A stretch of DNA of 64,000 bases from Armatimonadota bacterium (GTDB lineage Bacteria; Armatimonadota; Zipacnadia; JAUWAU01), in NCBI GenBank assembly GCA_030601885.1, contig JAUWAU010000026.1:23602-87601 (forward strand). Reading direction: 5' to 3'. Made by a program: the position numbers and the translations under genes. Positions 42,254 through 51,369 of the stretch are shown one piece after another. The notes below the pieces were generated by a model that made no database searches, was not told the DNA's origin, and saw only the letters and a list, made by a program, of their open reading frames with translations. The number at the start of each line of letters is the position of its first letter. Position 1 is the stretch's first letter.

Positions 42254-44683
42254 TCAGCCCGTTCGGCGCGGCCGGAGCGTGAGGAATGGCGACCGCGGGC
42301 TCGCATCACCCACAGCAAGTGCATTGTTCGTCTCGCAGATCTCCGGGATCCTGTCCTCGGGATCAACGACCACGTACCAGTTGTCTCGGATCTTGCTGCG
42401 AGCGACGAGCTCCACCGTGGCCTGCTTCGGCTTCACGTCGGCCGGCGGAGCGATCGTGGCAATGCTCGCCTTGGCGCGGACGCCGCCACTGGCATCGAGC
42501 AGGTACACCTGAACGTTCTCCGCGGCGGCGGCGCCGATGTTGTGCACCGTCACCGCCAGCGTGCGGGCGTCCTTGCGTTCGATGTCGCGCGCTGAAAGGC
42601 CCAAGTCGGTGCGCTCGGTGAGCGGGTCGAGTCTCTCGAGCTGCTTGATTTGGATAACGACCGTCGTCTGCGGTGGGAGTGTGAAAGCAACGCGAGCATG
42701 GCGCAGCAGCTCCAACTCGCGGCGAGCAATGCTCCCGTCGGCCATGTCGTCGCCGTCCTCGTCGATGCCGAAGGTCCACTCGTAGCGCCCGTGCTCGAGC
42801 CGCCAGGTGCGCATCGCCATCCGCAGCGGCTCATCGGGGAAGCTGTACAGCAGCACCTTGAGGCTTTTCTCATCGGCGCCAAGCACGAGCGCGGCGAAGT
42901 CGGTGCCGCCGCCTTCCCACGAGACCGCGAGGCCGGGGACGTGCGTTTTGCCGGCAACATCCCCGCCCAGGAACATGAAGCGCAGGATGTTGGTGCCCGG
43001 CACCGGGATGCGGTCCGTGTACGGCTCGGCCTCCGTGAGCAGCCAGCGCGAGCGTTCGAACTCTCTCGCGACCTCCTGAAGTAAGCCGACGAGGTATTCC
43101 TTCTTACCGGTGGCCAGCGTCGCGCGATAGATCTGCAGCTCGTTGCCCCGCAGACGCCCGCGCCACGTTCCGTCGAGCGACGTCGGATCGGCCGGGTCGG
43201 ACGCCGGCGGATTGGCATAGGTCTGCATGGCCGCCTCGGCGCTCTCGATGGCTGACTCGATCGTCCCGAGTTGGTGATCCGCGGCAGGCTGCAGCGCGGG
43301 ATCCTGCGTGAGACGGGCGACGCCGAGCAGCAAGTACCTCATCACGTAGTGCCCGCCGCTCATGTAGACGCTCTTCTTGTATGACTCAGTGTACGGCGCG
43401 ATCTCGGCGTCACGGAAGCGCACGTCGCACGGCAGCGCGCCGACGGGCTTGCCCTTGTCGGACCGCATGGCGACGTCGGCCCACGCCTGCGCGTACTCGT
43501 GCACCCACCCCCACGGCTCAGGGTTGTGGCAGTACCAGGCCAGATGCGCGGCGCCGCACATGGCGAGGGCGCAGTACAGGTGGTCAACGTCGTCAGGCGG
43601 CTCCTCCCTGATCATCCTCGTGTTGAACATGTAGGAGCGGAAGTGGCGGCGGCCCCTGTCGTTGATCCCCGTCCAGAAGGGGATGTGCTCGCTCATCTTT
43701 ATCATGCGCTCGACGTGGACCGGACTCCCGTATTCGCACAGCAGCATCTGCGGCAGGCTGCAGCTCGAGTCCTCCGCCGCGTGCTCAACGTCCATAGCCT
43801 GTATCGAGTACCCGGTCTCCCCGCTCTGCTCCCACACCGCGTCGGCGATGGCGCCGAGAGCCTGGCGAATGCGATCGTCTCCCGTGATGAGATAGCTCAG
43901 CGGCCAGTGGCAGGTGTACTCAACGTCATCGTTGAGATTGCCGCCGAGCTCGCCGTTCTCCACCCAGCGGTTGTCGATCCACCAGTCGGCGATGCGCTTC
44001 CACTCGCGGGCCGCGTGGCGGCCCCAGACGGCCCAGTCTGGTGCATCCTCCGGCCCAGGCCGCGCGACCTCGACAGGGGACCAGCGCAGCGCGATGCGCC
44101 GCAGAATGTGATTCGCCGGCACGTTGTCAGGATCGTACCGGAGGACCCGCTGTACGATTTCGTGCAGCATCATGTCCCGATATGGACGGCCGTCGTAAAC
44201 GTGGGCCTCCGACGCGCGGGCGTAAGCGCGAACGGCGAGGCGCTCCACGCGGGCCAGGTATTCTGGCAGGGCATCCTCCGGAGCACACGTGAGGACAAAC
44301 ACACGGCTTTGCTGCGGCTTCACGCGCAGCCCTTTCTCGGAGCGGACCGTGAGCCAGAGCTTCTCCCCGGGCTGCAGAACGATGTCGGGGATATCGAACG
44401 TCACGCGCAGCGGCGCCCTCGGGAGGCGGCTCACCACGCGGAACGCATCGGCGAAGTTGCGCGCCTTGATGTCCTTCAGCCTGTCAGGCAGGCCCCGGTC
44501 GTTCAGTTCGGCATAGACGATGTTGGTGTCGAGCTCGGCGGGCTGCTTGAGGCAGATCTCAACGATGTCGTTCTTGCCCAAGCTTTCGGCGGACAGCTCC
44601 ACTGTGACCAGCTTGACGCCGGTAGAATTCGCGGCCGCACCGTACGGGCCCGTGGGGGGAACGACAATGTGAAGCGGCCTCAT
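42254..44683 (-). CDS. Large alpha/alpha-barrel-like protein with CARDB-like C-terminal domain
   Basis: The product is 809 residues. The central part (about 180-550) contains helix pairs with aromatic motifs such as YTCHWPLSYLITGDDRIRQA, WTGINDRGRRHFRSYMFN and WYCHNPEPWGWVHEYAQAWA, typical of (alpha/alpha)6 glycosidases or lyases. The last 130 residues form a CARDB-like Ig domain (KDARTLAVTVHNIGAAAAEN; RDNWYVVVDPEDRIPEICET, then NNALAVGD). No signal peptide is present, and the frame before ATG 44683 reads QLANLGHWRSDP up to a stop at about 44728. That suggests the true N-terminus was lost at the junction with the lower-GC segment upstream. The substrate is unknown. Confidence 0.65.
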   Translation of the reverse strand: MRPLHIVVPPTGPYGAAANSTGVKLVTVELSAESLGKNDIVEICLKQPAELDTNIVYAELNDRGLPDRLKDIKARNFADAFRVVSRLPRAPLRVTFDIPDIVLQPGEKLWLTVRSEKGLRVKPQQSRVFVLTCAPEDALPEYLARVERLAVRAYARASEAHVYDGRPYRDMMLHEIVQRVLRYDPDNVPANHILRRIALRWSPVEVARPGPEDAPDWAVWGRHAAREWKRIADWWIDNRWVENGELGGNLNDDVEYTCHWPLSYLITGDDRIRQALGAIADAVWEQSGETGYSIQAMDVEHAAEDSSCSLPQMLLCEYGSPVHVERMIKMSEHIPFWTGINDRGRRHFRSYMFNTRMIREEPPDDVDHLYCALAMCGAAHLAWYCHNPEPWGWVHEYAQAWADVAMRSDKGKPVGALPCDVRFRDAEIAPYTESYKKSVYMSGGHYVMRYLLLGVARLTQDPALQPAADHQLGTIESAIESAEAAMQTYANPPASDPADPTSLDGTWRGRLRGNELQIYRATLATGKKEYLVGLLQEVAREFERSRWLLTEAEPYTDRIPVPGTNILRFMFLGGDVAGKTHVPGLAVSWEGGGTDFAALVLGADEKSLKVLLYSFPDEPLRMAMRTWRLEHGRYEWTFGIDEDGDDMADGSIARRELELLRHARVAFTLPPQTTVVIQIKQLERLDPLTERTDLGLSARDIERKDARTLAVTVHNIGAAAAENVQVYLLDASGGVRAKASIATIAPPADVKPKQATVELVARSKIRDNWYVVVDPEDRIPEICETNNALAVGDASPRSPFLTLRPRRTG

Positions 44684-44725
44684 CGGATCCGAGCGCCAAT
44701 GCCCAAGATTGGCAAGCTGCAGCCC

Positions 44726-45601
44726 TCAACCATTCGGTGACACTATCTGGCTGCACTGTGAAAGAATCCTGGCGACAGATGCCAGGGATTGCTCATCCAA
44801 CAGCTTGGGTGACTCTGTCAGCCCACAGATTAGGAATGCGTTGATTCCCCCTGTTGCCTGCAGCTTCCGAAGTTCAGCCAGCAACTCATCCACGCTCTTC
44901 ACACCTTGGGGGCAATCTGCTGTTACCTCTGATCTCCTGAGAACATCGAGGTCTATACTGATAACAATGCCGCCTTTTCTGTTCCGATATGTTGCTTGTT
45001 CCATGCCCTTGAATCGAACTTGCACGAATCCACCTTCTTTGACCGTGAAGTAGTGTTCGATAGAGCTGTTGTTCTCAAGGAAATGTTCAGCCTCAGGGAA
45101 GAACTTGAAGCAGTAGTAGCTCGGTTCTGCAGGGAAGAGGTGGACTCTGTCCAGGAGTTTCATCATCTGCATCTTCGTCGGGCGGAGCTCCTCATCGAAT
45201 CGAGAGGGATTCAGTTCATTAAACCCCCGCGGATTCACCCCTAGCATGTACATATTCGCGTATAGATTCCTCACCAATCCCACATATCCCCAACTGCCGT
45301 TACCGAGCTCAGTCTCCCCCTCTGGATCATGATCAATATCCTCGTGCCAATCATAGACGACCAAGGTTGTATCACTAGCGTCAGGGATACGCCCAGAATC
45401 TCTAAGCAACTCTATGTGGCGTAGATCATAGTGATGATAGTGTCCACTTCTTCCTAGAATCACAACACTGCCGGTCCCCGGTCCGCTCTGTTCGAATTCC
45501 TCAGCGGAAATCAGCCTTTCACCCTGGTAGTAGGCCGAATGAGTGTAGTAATCGATTGCCGTCGACACCTGGTGATAGTATACTAAATTGACTGTTGCCA
45601 T
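44726..45601 (-). CDS. Arginase/deacetylase-fold metalloprotein-like protein
   Basis: The product is 291 residues. The motif VVYDWHEDIDHDP (about 85-97) supplies the D-x-H-x-D metal ligands of the arginase/deacetylase fold, and ISIDLDVLRRSE further on carries the second S-x-D-x-D set. Such pairs bind two metal ions. It resembles the UPF0489 group more than true arginases. No signal peptide is seen. DNA here is visibly poorer in G+C than the neighbourhood and codon use differs, so transfer is likely. It lies 90 bases downstream of a methyltransferase gene on the same strand. The start is taken as the annotated ATG at 45601. Confidence 0.55.
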   Translation of the reverse strand: MATVNLVYYHQVSTAIDYYTHSAYYQGERLISAEEFEQSGPGTGSVVILGRSGHYHHYDLRHIELLRDSGRIPDASDTTLVVYDWHEDIDHDPEGETELGNGSWGYVGLVRNLYANMYMLGVNPRGFNELNPSRFDEELRPTKMQMMKLLDRVHLFPAEPSYYCFKFFPEAEHFLENNSSIEHYFTVKEGGFVQVRFKGMEQATYRNRKGGIVISIDLDVLRRSEVTADCPQGVKSVDELLAELRKLQATGGINAFLICGLTESPKLLDEQSLASVARILSQCSQIVSPNG

Positions 45602-45693
45602 CTCACATCCCTCCGTTAGTCCTTGCTCCCGACTCCGTGATATTGCATAGTTTAGTTCTTCCTGACAGTCTCCTCAAACTGCCCCGACGAGAC

Positions 45694-46269
45694 TTACAGT
45701 TGCGCAGGTCGTGCCCGCCGTGTGATGAGCACGTCGAACAAGTCCCGGCCGTATAGGGGAGGGAGGATCTGGCAGTCAAGATTGTCAACGGCATTGAAGA
45801 ACACGCCCGGATTCACGCGCAGGCATGGCAACTGATCGGGCTGGCTCCTGTATTGTATTGGCTTGTTCTGTTGCACGTCTTCATTGTCTCCGAAGTAGAT
45901 CCGTCCGCAAGGTTCACAAACCCGCACGGCTTCTTTCACGACTTGCGTTACGCAGTCCCAGTCCGGCAGGTACTGCAGCACGCTGTAGCATAGAACGCGA
46001 TCAAACGACCCATCCAGGAACGGCAAGCAGACTGCGTTGCCAACACACAGGTGGGGTGTTGTCTCTCCGGATCGGCAGTGTTGAAGCATGGCCAACGATA
46101 TGTCCAGTCCAACGGCGAAAGCCACCCGTAAGGCGAGCGGGGAAAGCAGGGCACCCGCCCCACACCCGATCTCCAATAGGCGAGACTTGCCATCCAAGTG
46201 CATTCGCTTCCCGAGTTCCAGGTGCCGACCAGACAGGGAGCCAAACCCGTTCCGCTGATCCGGGTTCAA
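45694..46269 (-). CDS. Class I SAM-dependent methyltransferase, possibly 5'-truncated
   Basis: The product is 191 residues if read from TTG 46269. Motif I RLLEIGCGAGALLSP, motif II-like VGLDISLAMLQHC and the post-motif FDRVLCYSVLQYLPDW identify a class I methyltransferase that binds S-adenosylmethionine. The normal 40 or so residues before motif I are not recognisable here, and the TTG overlaps the stop of a truncated sulfatase (46266-47066). The N-terminus was probably replaced at that junction; ATG 46203 is the safer start. The gene forms, with the arginase-fold gene, a lower-GC segment. The substrate is unknown. Confidence 0.7.
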   Translation of the reverse strand: MNPDQRNGFGSLSGRHLELGKRMHLDGKSRLLEIGCGAGALLSPLALRVAFAVGLDISLAMLQHCRSGETTPHLCVGNAVCLPFLDGSFDRVLCYSVLQYLPDWDCVTQVVKEAVRVCEPCGRIYFGDNEDVQQNKPIQYRSQPDQLPCLRVNPGVFFNAVDNLDCQILPPLYGRDLFDVLITRRARPAQL

Positions 46270-47066
46270 GCCCCGACGCTGTCGTCCATCGCCGAGGTCA
46301 TGGCGTAGAAGGCCTGTTGCCGCCCCTCGAAGTTGGGATAGCGATGCAGGTACTCATCGGTGGCCTGGTAGGGAGAATGCACCGCCGTGTACGGAACGTA
46401 GAGGAAGAACGGCTCGGCCCGGTGCCGCTCGATGAACTTGAGGGCCTCCTCAGTGATGAGGTCGGTCATGTAACCCATCGGATTGATGGCCCGGTCGTTG
46501 CGGTACATATATTTCTCGCCGGTCTTGTACCGGTGTGTGAAGAAGTCGGAGTTGCCGGCGAGCGTGCCCCAGAAGTCATCGAAGCCGCGCTTATTCGGCC
46601 AGAACTTCTCAAGGTAGCCGAGATGCCATTTGCCGATGATGCCGGTCGCGTAGCCGGCGCCTTTCAGCACGTCCGCGAGGGTGGTCTCCTTGAGGTTGAG
46701 GCCATCGTTGAACGTCCTGCCCGCCGACACCAGGTAGTTTAGCCCGACGCGCTCCGGCTGCCTGCCGGTGAGAAGGCCGGCACGGGTGGGCGTGCAGAGC
46801 GGCGAGGTGACGTAGAAGTCGGTGAAGCGCAGGCCCTCAGCGGCCATCCGGTCGAGATGCGGCGTCTTGATGTGCTCGTTGCCATAGCACGCGCAATCCC
46901 CGTAGCCGAGGTCATCCGCGAGCATGATGACGATGTTGGGCCGGCGATCGCGCTCGGGTGCTTCACCGCGGCCCGGGCTGCTCATGGCCTGCGCTCCGGC
47001 CAGGGCCAACGCCGACCCTCCGGCGGCCTTGAGGAACTCCCGGCGCTGCGTGCTGCTGGTCGTCAT
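46266..47066 (-). pseudogene. Tat-exported sulfatase, C-terminally truncated
   Basis: The product is 266 residues from 47066, with Tat signal TQRREFLKAAGGSALALAGA, metal strand IVIMLADDLGYGDCACYGN and a canonical signature PLCTPTRAGLLTG (C-x-P-x-R). The Cys would be converted to formylglycine, so this is a true sulfatase type. It ends at AMDDSVGA followed by TGA, exactly where family members continue with a DNGG-type metal-binding segment and 150-250 more residues. Without that part it cannot be active. The break coincides with the start of the lower-GC segment at 46269. Confidence 0.8.
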
Positions 47067-47081
47067 TGATGCGCCTCCCTG

Positions 47082-48227
47082 TCAGTACTCACGTAGCTTC
47101 TCGAACTCGTCGAGCATCGCCATGAAGTTGTCGTATTTGGTGCCCACCGCGATGCTATGGGTGGAGCCGAGGATGAATCCGCCGCCCTCCTTGGCGACTT
47201 CCATGGCGTAACGTACATCCTTCCGGACGTCCTCCATCGTCCCCGATACGAGATTCTCCACCTGCACGCCGCCCCACACGGCCATCTTCGGCGCGGATGC
47301 CTTTTTGACTTCGCCGATGTCCATGTCGGCGGATGCCTGTACGGACTGGTAGCAGTCGATGCCCGCCTCAATGAACCCGTCGAGGATGGGCCAGTTGTTG
47401 CCGCACGCGTGCTGGATGAACTTCAGCCCATGGGCGTGGGCGCTCTCCACGTTGAAGCGTACCGCTGGCAGGAACAGCTCTCGGAACACCCGCGGCGACG
47501 CGTACGGCCCCGCGCGATAGCCGAAATCGGTGCCGTTCATCGTCGCATCCCAGCCGCGGTTGCGCCAGTAGCGCTGCGCCTTCCTGGCGCGCGCAATGCC
47601 AGCTTCTACGGCGCGTTGCACGACCTCGGGATGCTCCGCGATCTCGACGAGTCCGCGCTCCATTCCGCCCAGCAGGACCTGCTCCGGCGCCTGTGGGAAA
47701 GGGCCGATGAGGTACTTCTCGTCTTTGAAAGCCTCTGTAACGACATCGTATACCTCGAAGATGCTCTCGTCTGGCGGCCCGACCTGCGGGTCCAGGTCGA
47801 AGTCCTCCGCGCGAAACTGGCGCTCCCAGGTGTGGGGATCGTGCACGCAGGTGATGTCGCCCGTGATGTCCGAGTACTTCAGGATGCGGCCGTCTTTCGT
47901 CTCCCACGTTCGCTCGGCAATCTGCTTGGGCTTCTCCGGCTCGTACCCTTTCGGTCGCACACTGCACATGGCCGTGCAGCCCAGGTTGATGATGTCGTAC
48001 ACGCCGAGCTTGCGAAACAGCTCGGGGATGTCCGCCTTGAGGCTCTGCACCACCTCGTCGCGGCGCCCCTCCCAGTAGGCAATGGTCGTCTTGGCCTTGG
48101 CGCGCACGTACGTCTCGCGGCCGAGCACCTTCTCAGCCGTGTCGAAGTCTATGGCAAAGTCGCCCAGCGGCACCTTATCGGGCTCGCGGAACTCCAGCGT
48201 CGTCTGCACGCGCTCTTTCGAAGTCAC
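47082..48227 (-). CDS. Uroporphyrinogen-decarboxylase-fold methyltransferase-like protein
   Basis: The product is 381 residues from GTG 48227 with AGGAG nine bases upstream; a much longer open frame on this strand has no support before that point. The start TSKERVQTTLEFREPDKVPL is the standard opening of UroD-like proteins, with a conserved FIQHACGNNWPILDGFIEAG where HxCG supplies a zinc site in methyltransferase relatives such as MtaA/CmuA. It probably handles methyl transfer to or from corrinoid proteins or small molecules rather than heme synthesis. It lies just upstream of the truncated sulfatase and divergent from the enolase-superfamily gene. Confidence 0.85.
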   Translation of the reverse strand: MTSKERVQTTLEFREPDKVPLGDFAIDFDTAEKVLGRETYVRAKAKTTIAYWEGRRDEVVQSLKADIPELFRKLGVYDIINLGCTAMCSVRPKGYEPEKPKQIAERTWETKDGRILKYSDITGDITCVHDPHTWERQFRAEDFDLDPQVGPPDESIFEVYDVVTEAFKDEKYLIGPFPQAPEQVLLGGMERGLVEIAEHPEVVQRAVEAGIARARKAQRYWRNRGWDATMNGTDFGYRAGPYASPRVFRELFLPAVRFNVESAHAHGLKFIQHACGNNWPILDGFIEAGIDCYQSVQASADMDIGEVKKASAPKMAVWGGVQVENLVSGTMEDVRKDVRYAMEVAKEGGGFILGSTHSIAVGTKYDNFMAMLDEFEKLREY

Positions 48228-48377
48228 TGCTGCACTCCTCTCATGGCTCCTGAGCCGCTTCGCCGCCTCGCGGCTTTCTCCTGCGAACCGCGCCAGCGCT
48301 GGCCGCGCAGGGGATCGCGCCTCGGGCTCGAACTCTCCTGCGACGACCCGTGCCCGGAGCAACAGGAGCGTGACCGC

Positions 48378-49514
48378 ATGAAGATAACCGACATCGACGT
48401 TCTCGTGTGCCAGGCGGGACGACGGAACTGGACGTTCGTCAAGGTGAGCACGGACGAGGGCGTGACCGGCCTCGGCGAAGCCACGCTTTTCGGCTATGAG
48501 CAGCCGGTCATCGCCGCTATAGAGCGCTTCGCCCACGAGATGGTCGGCCACGACCCGCTGCGCATCGAGCACCACTGGCAGCGGCTCTGGCGGCACACCT
48601 TCTGGCGCGGCGGGCCGGTGTTCAGCACCGCCATCAGCGGCATCGAGCAGGCGCTGTGGGACATCCTCGGCAAGGTGTGCGGCGTGCCCGTGTATCAGCT
48701 CCTCGGCGGCGCCTGCCGCGACTCGGTGCGGCTTTACGGTGGCATCGGCGGCGGAGACCCGAAGGAGGTGGTCGAGCGAGCGCAGCGCCTGCACGATCGC
48801 GGGATCACGGCAGCGAAGATATCTCCGTTCCCGGCGACAGGCGCCGTGGACAGCATACGGCCGGTGATGGAAGCCGTGGAACAAGTGCGGGCGGTGCGCG
48901 AGGCCATGGGGCCGGAGTTCGACATCATGGTGGAGTGCCACGGGCGCCTGAGTCCGACCATGGCCATCCTGGCCGAGGAGGAGCTGCGGCCGTACTACCC
49001 GCTTTTCATGGAGGAGCCGGCGCGGTGCGAGAATCCGGCATCCATGCGGAAGCTGGCCGAGCACGCGAAGATACCCATTGCTGCCGGCGAGCGACTCTAT
49101 ACGCGCTGGGGCCTGCGGGAGCTGATCGAGAACGAGTGGATCTCGGTGGTGCAGCCGGACGTGTGCCACTGCGGCGGCATCATGGAGTTGAAGAAGATCG
49201 CCGCCATGGCCGAGACGCACTACATCGCCTGCGCGCCCCACAACCCGTACGGCCCAGTCGCGACCGTTGCCAGCCTGCACCTGGACGCGTGCATTCCGAA
49301 CTTCCTCATCCAGGAGTGCCCGATGTGGGATGTGGAGTGGCGGGACGACATCGTCGCGTCAGGGCATCTGGAGACCGAGAATGGCTCCGCCAAGCTGCCC
49401 ACGGGCCCGGGCCTGGGCATCGAGCTCGACGAGGACGAGATAGCCAAGCACCCCTTCGAGATGGGCGGCCAGCGGGCGTGGTTCCTGGCCGACGGCTCGG
49501 TGGCGGACACGTAG
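48378..49514 (+). CDS. Mandelate racemase/galactonate dehydratase-like enolase-superfamily enzyme
   Basis: The product is 378 residues from ATG 48378 with GGAG upstream. Domain order is capping domain (1-115), then the barrel. Metal ligands lie in IMVECHGRLSP, FMEEPARCENP and IAAGERLYTRW, and APHNPYGPVATVASLHLDA follows, all typical of galactonate- or mannonate-dehydratase-like members. The catalytic lysine strand reads AAKISPFPATG instead of the usual KxK, so racemase chemistry is less likely. By family it dehydrates a sugar acid. It is divergent from the UroD-like gene across a 150-base gap. Confidence 0.92.
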   Translation: MKITDIDVLVCQAGRRNWTFVKVSTDEGVTGLGEATLFGYEQPVIAAIERFAHEMVGHDPLRIEHHWQRLWRHTFWRGGPVFSTAISGIEQALWDILGKVCGVPVYQLLGGACRDSVRLYGGIGGGDPKEVVERAQRLHDRGITAAKISPFPATGAVDSIRPVMEAVEQVRAVREAMGPEFDIMVECHGRLSPTMAILAEEELRPYYPLFMEEPARCENPASMRKLAEHAKIPIAAGERLYTRWGLRELIENEWISVVQPDVCHCGGIMELKKIAAMAETHYIACAPHNPYGPVATVASLHLDACIPNFLIQECPMWDVEWRDDIVASGHLETENGSAKLPTGPGLGIELDEDEIAKHPFEMGGQRAWFLADGSVADT

Positions 49515-49523
49515 CTCCGGGCT

Positions 49524-49590
49524 CACGGGTAGCCCCTGACCCTTCGGCCCCGTGCGGGGTCCCGCTTTAGACAGGGACAAGCTACCCGTG
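49524..49590. repeat. Interspersed structured repeat, family A (67 bp)
   Basis: Outer arms CACGGGTAGC and GCTACCCGTG close a structure with an inner CCCCGTGCGGGG palindrome and a GTCCC/GGGAC hairpin around GCTTTAGACA. The whole can fold as a three-way cruciform. Compared with 54986-55040 the outer stem shows a compensating change (TA versus TT with AA). It lies just after the dehydratase gene. Confidence 0.7.
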
Positions 49591-49779
49591 CCACACGGTG
49601 CGGTCAGGGAAAGTGTTCACTGAGTGAGCCATCGGTTCCGAATTGTGGGGCATCGTGGCGCGCCCTCCGTCCGCGCAGGTACTGCAGGCGAGAGCTGCGA
49701 AATGGGGAGGAGGAAGGGCGTCTTCCGCGGTCGCGCTCTTCTCTGAACCGTTTTCCCAGCATCTCCAGGAGTGATAGGA

Positions 49780-50889
49780 ATGGCTCTACGATCGAAAGCT
49801 CACATTCTCAGGGACGTAACTCCCCGGCGCGCTGATCTTGAGGCCGACGAATACGACCGCACCGTGTCGGACGTGGATCTGCGGCGCAATCGGGTGGCCT
49901 TCACGTCGCTGCTCTTGAATCCGAACGACGAGCTGCTGTACTGCGGCATCACGGCGTGGGACGCCGATATCTTCTACACATTCGATCCCGGTTCGGCGAC
50001 CTTCACGAGCCTGAATTGGGCCGACGTGGGCGAGCAGTTCGAGGTGAAGATCCACCGTTCGCTGTGTCTGCACCCAAACGGCACCATCTACGCCGCCACC
50101 GCCTGCCTGCACGACGTGCGGCGACGGCTCGAGGCCCCCGGGGGCAAGATCTTCTCCTACGATCCCAGCCGGAAGAAATACGAGGTGCTGGCCACGCCGT
50201 GCCCGCCCGACTACATCCAGACCATCACGCTCGACAGCGAGCGGGGGCTGATCTACGGCTTCACGTATCCGGTCTTCAAGTTCTTCAAGTACGACATCGC
50301 CTCGGGCGAAGTCACCAACTTCGATTACATCGGCAGCATCACGCACATCTCGGCGCTCGACGACAAGGGGCGGCTCTGGGGAACGTGGCATCCCACACAG
50401 CACAACCTCTTCTGCTACGACCCGGACGCCGATGAGATCACCTGGTTCGAGCACAGCGTGCCCAACGCGCGCGAGGGCTCCGACATCATGTACCCCGGCG
50501 CCGGCCCGGTGGACTCGATGATCAACGGCGGCGACGGCTACCTGTACATCGGCACGACGCTTGGGTCGCTGGTGCGGCTCGATCCGGAGACGGCTGAGGT
50601 GACCTTCCTCGGGAAGCCGTACGCCGAGCGGCGTATGCCGGGGCTACTCGTGCGCAGCGACGGCCTCATCTACGGCTCAGGGGGAGACGGCGGCGCGGCG
50701 ATTGTGTTCAGCTATGACCGGGAGCGCAACAGCTTCCGCACCCTGGGCGAGCTGCACGATCCCGACATCGACGCGACGTGTTACCGCACTCACGACATCG
50801 CCCTCGTCGGCGACAACACCTTCTACGTGGCCGAGACCGACAATCCACAGCGGTCGGGGTATCTGTGGGAGTGTACGCTCGAAGACTAG
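49780..50889 (+). CDS. Beta-propeller protein, SMP-30/lactonase-like
   Basis: The product is 369 residues from ATG 49780, with AGGAG upstream. Regular aromatic/glycine repeats (LYCGITAWDADIFYTFDPG, KIFSYDPSRKKYEVLATP, YLYIGTTLGSLVRLDPETAE, IYGSGGDGGAAIVFSYDR) mark a six- or seven-bladed propeller. No signal peptide is seen. Related cytosolic propellers include lactonases and sugar-binding proteins, but no diagnostic catalytic acid set could be confirmed. Downstream of a sugar-acid dehydratase, a lactonase role is a reasonable guess, not a conclusion. Confidence 0.6.
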   Translation: MALRSKAHILRDVTPRRADLEADEYDRTVSDVDLRRNRVAFTSLLLNPNDELLYCGITAWDADIFYTFDPGSATFTSLNWADVGEQFEVKIHRSLCLHPNGTIYAATACLHDVRRRLEAPGGKIFSYDPSRKKYEVLATPCPPDYIQTITLDSERGLIYGFTYPVFKFFKYDIASGEVTNFDYIGSITHISALDDKGRLWGTWHPTQHNLFCYDPDADEITWFEHSVPNAREGSDIMYPGAGPVDSMINGGDGYLYIGTTLGSLVRLDPETAEVTFLGKPYAERRMPGLLVRSDGLIYGSGGDGGAAIVFSYDRERNSFRTLGELHDPDIDATCYRTHDIALVGDNTFYVAETDNPQRSGYLWECTLED

Positions 50890-50990
50890 TGCTTCGTTCG
50901 GTAAGTTCGCGTGTCAAAGGCAGCGGGCCAAGAATGGCCTGCCTACGCGGCTGCGGCCTTCAGTGCGCCGCTCGCGGCCCGCATCCCCGC

Positions 50991-51072
50991 GTAGGTCGGG
51001 CTTCCGCCTTCGCGAGAGGGACGAAGCTTCGGCGGAGTCCCTTCTAGCCCGACAATTCCGACGCGGACCTAC
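50991..51072. repeat. Interspersed structured repeat, family B, copy 1
   Basis: Outer arms GTAGGT (50991) and ACCTAC (51067-51072), inner arms GTCGGGCT and AGCCCGAC. The core TCCGCCTTCGCGAGAG to CTTCGGCGGA at 51003-51036 is shared with 52306-52339, and AGGGA/TCCCT beside it pairs as a stem. In the other copy the same stem is AGCGA/TCGCT. Confidence 0.7.
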
Positions 51073-51116
51073 GGAAGCAGGGACTAGTCAGTGGCGCTAC
51101 GTGCTCGTGCCGGCCC

Positions 51117-51362
51117 TCAGCGGGGGTAGCGCGCGTCTATCTCGTCGTCGGAGAACCCTAGCTTGTGAAGCACAGCTCGCTGAAGTCCTGTGTGGAAGCG
51201 GGTGTTGCGGTGCAAGGCCTGCCCATAAAACCGCGCGGCACTGTGCCTTCTAACCTTTATCGCTGTCTTGCGAGGGGAATACTTGAGGGTGCAGCCGAAG
51301 TAGCGCTCCAGGATTCGGGCGAATTCCTCCGCGCCTTTCTCACCGAGATGTCGGACAGCCAT
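51117..51362 (-). CDS. Small basic protein, candidate toxin partner of the HicB-like antitoxin
   Basis: The product is 81 residues from ATG 51362, eight bases after the HicB-like stop. It is rich in Arg and His (ARILERYFGCTLKYSPRKTA, KVRRHSAARFYGQALHRN) and ends LHKLGFSDDEIDARYPR. I do not see the canonical HicA motif (GSHxxF or a similar small RNA-binding fold). Its position and basic charge fit a toxin of the unit, but this is inference. A longer TTG start at 51407 would overlap HicB. Confidence 0.45.
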   Translation of the reverse strand: MAVRHLGEKGAEEFARILERYFGCTLKYSPRKTAIKVRRHSAARFYGQALHRNTRFHTGLQRAVLHKLGFSDDEIDARYPR

Positions 51363-51369
51363 TCTCTCG

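Noticed and set aside
43499..44740. 413-residue plus-strand frame
   Set aside because: It is antisense to the glycosidase-like gene and lacks recognisable motifs and a start signal.
46255..46285. TTCAAGC loop resembling a tRNA T-arm at the sulfatase junction
   Set aside because: The stem pairs only four of five bases and no acceptor, D or anticodon arms lie at the right distance.
47157..48377. Upstream extension of the dehydratase frame to 785 residues
   Set aside because: The extra 407 codons are antisense to the UroD-like gene, and the family begins at ATG 48378 with a ribosome-binding site.
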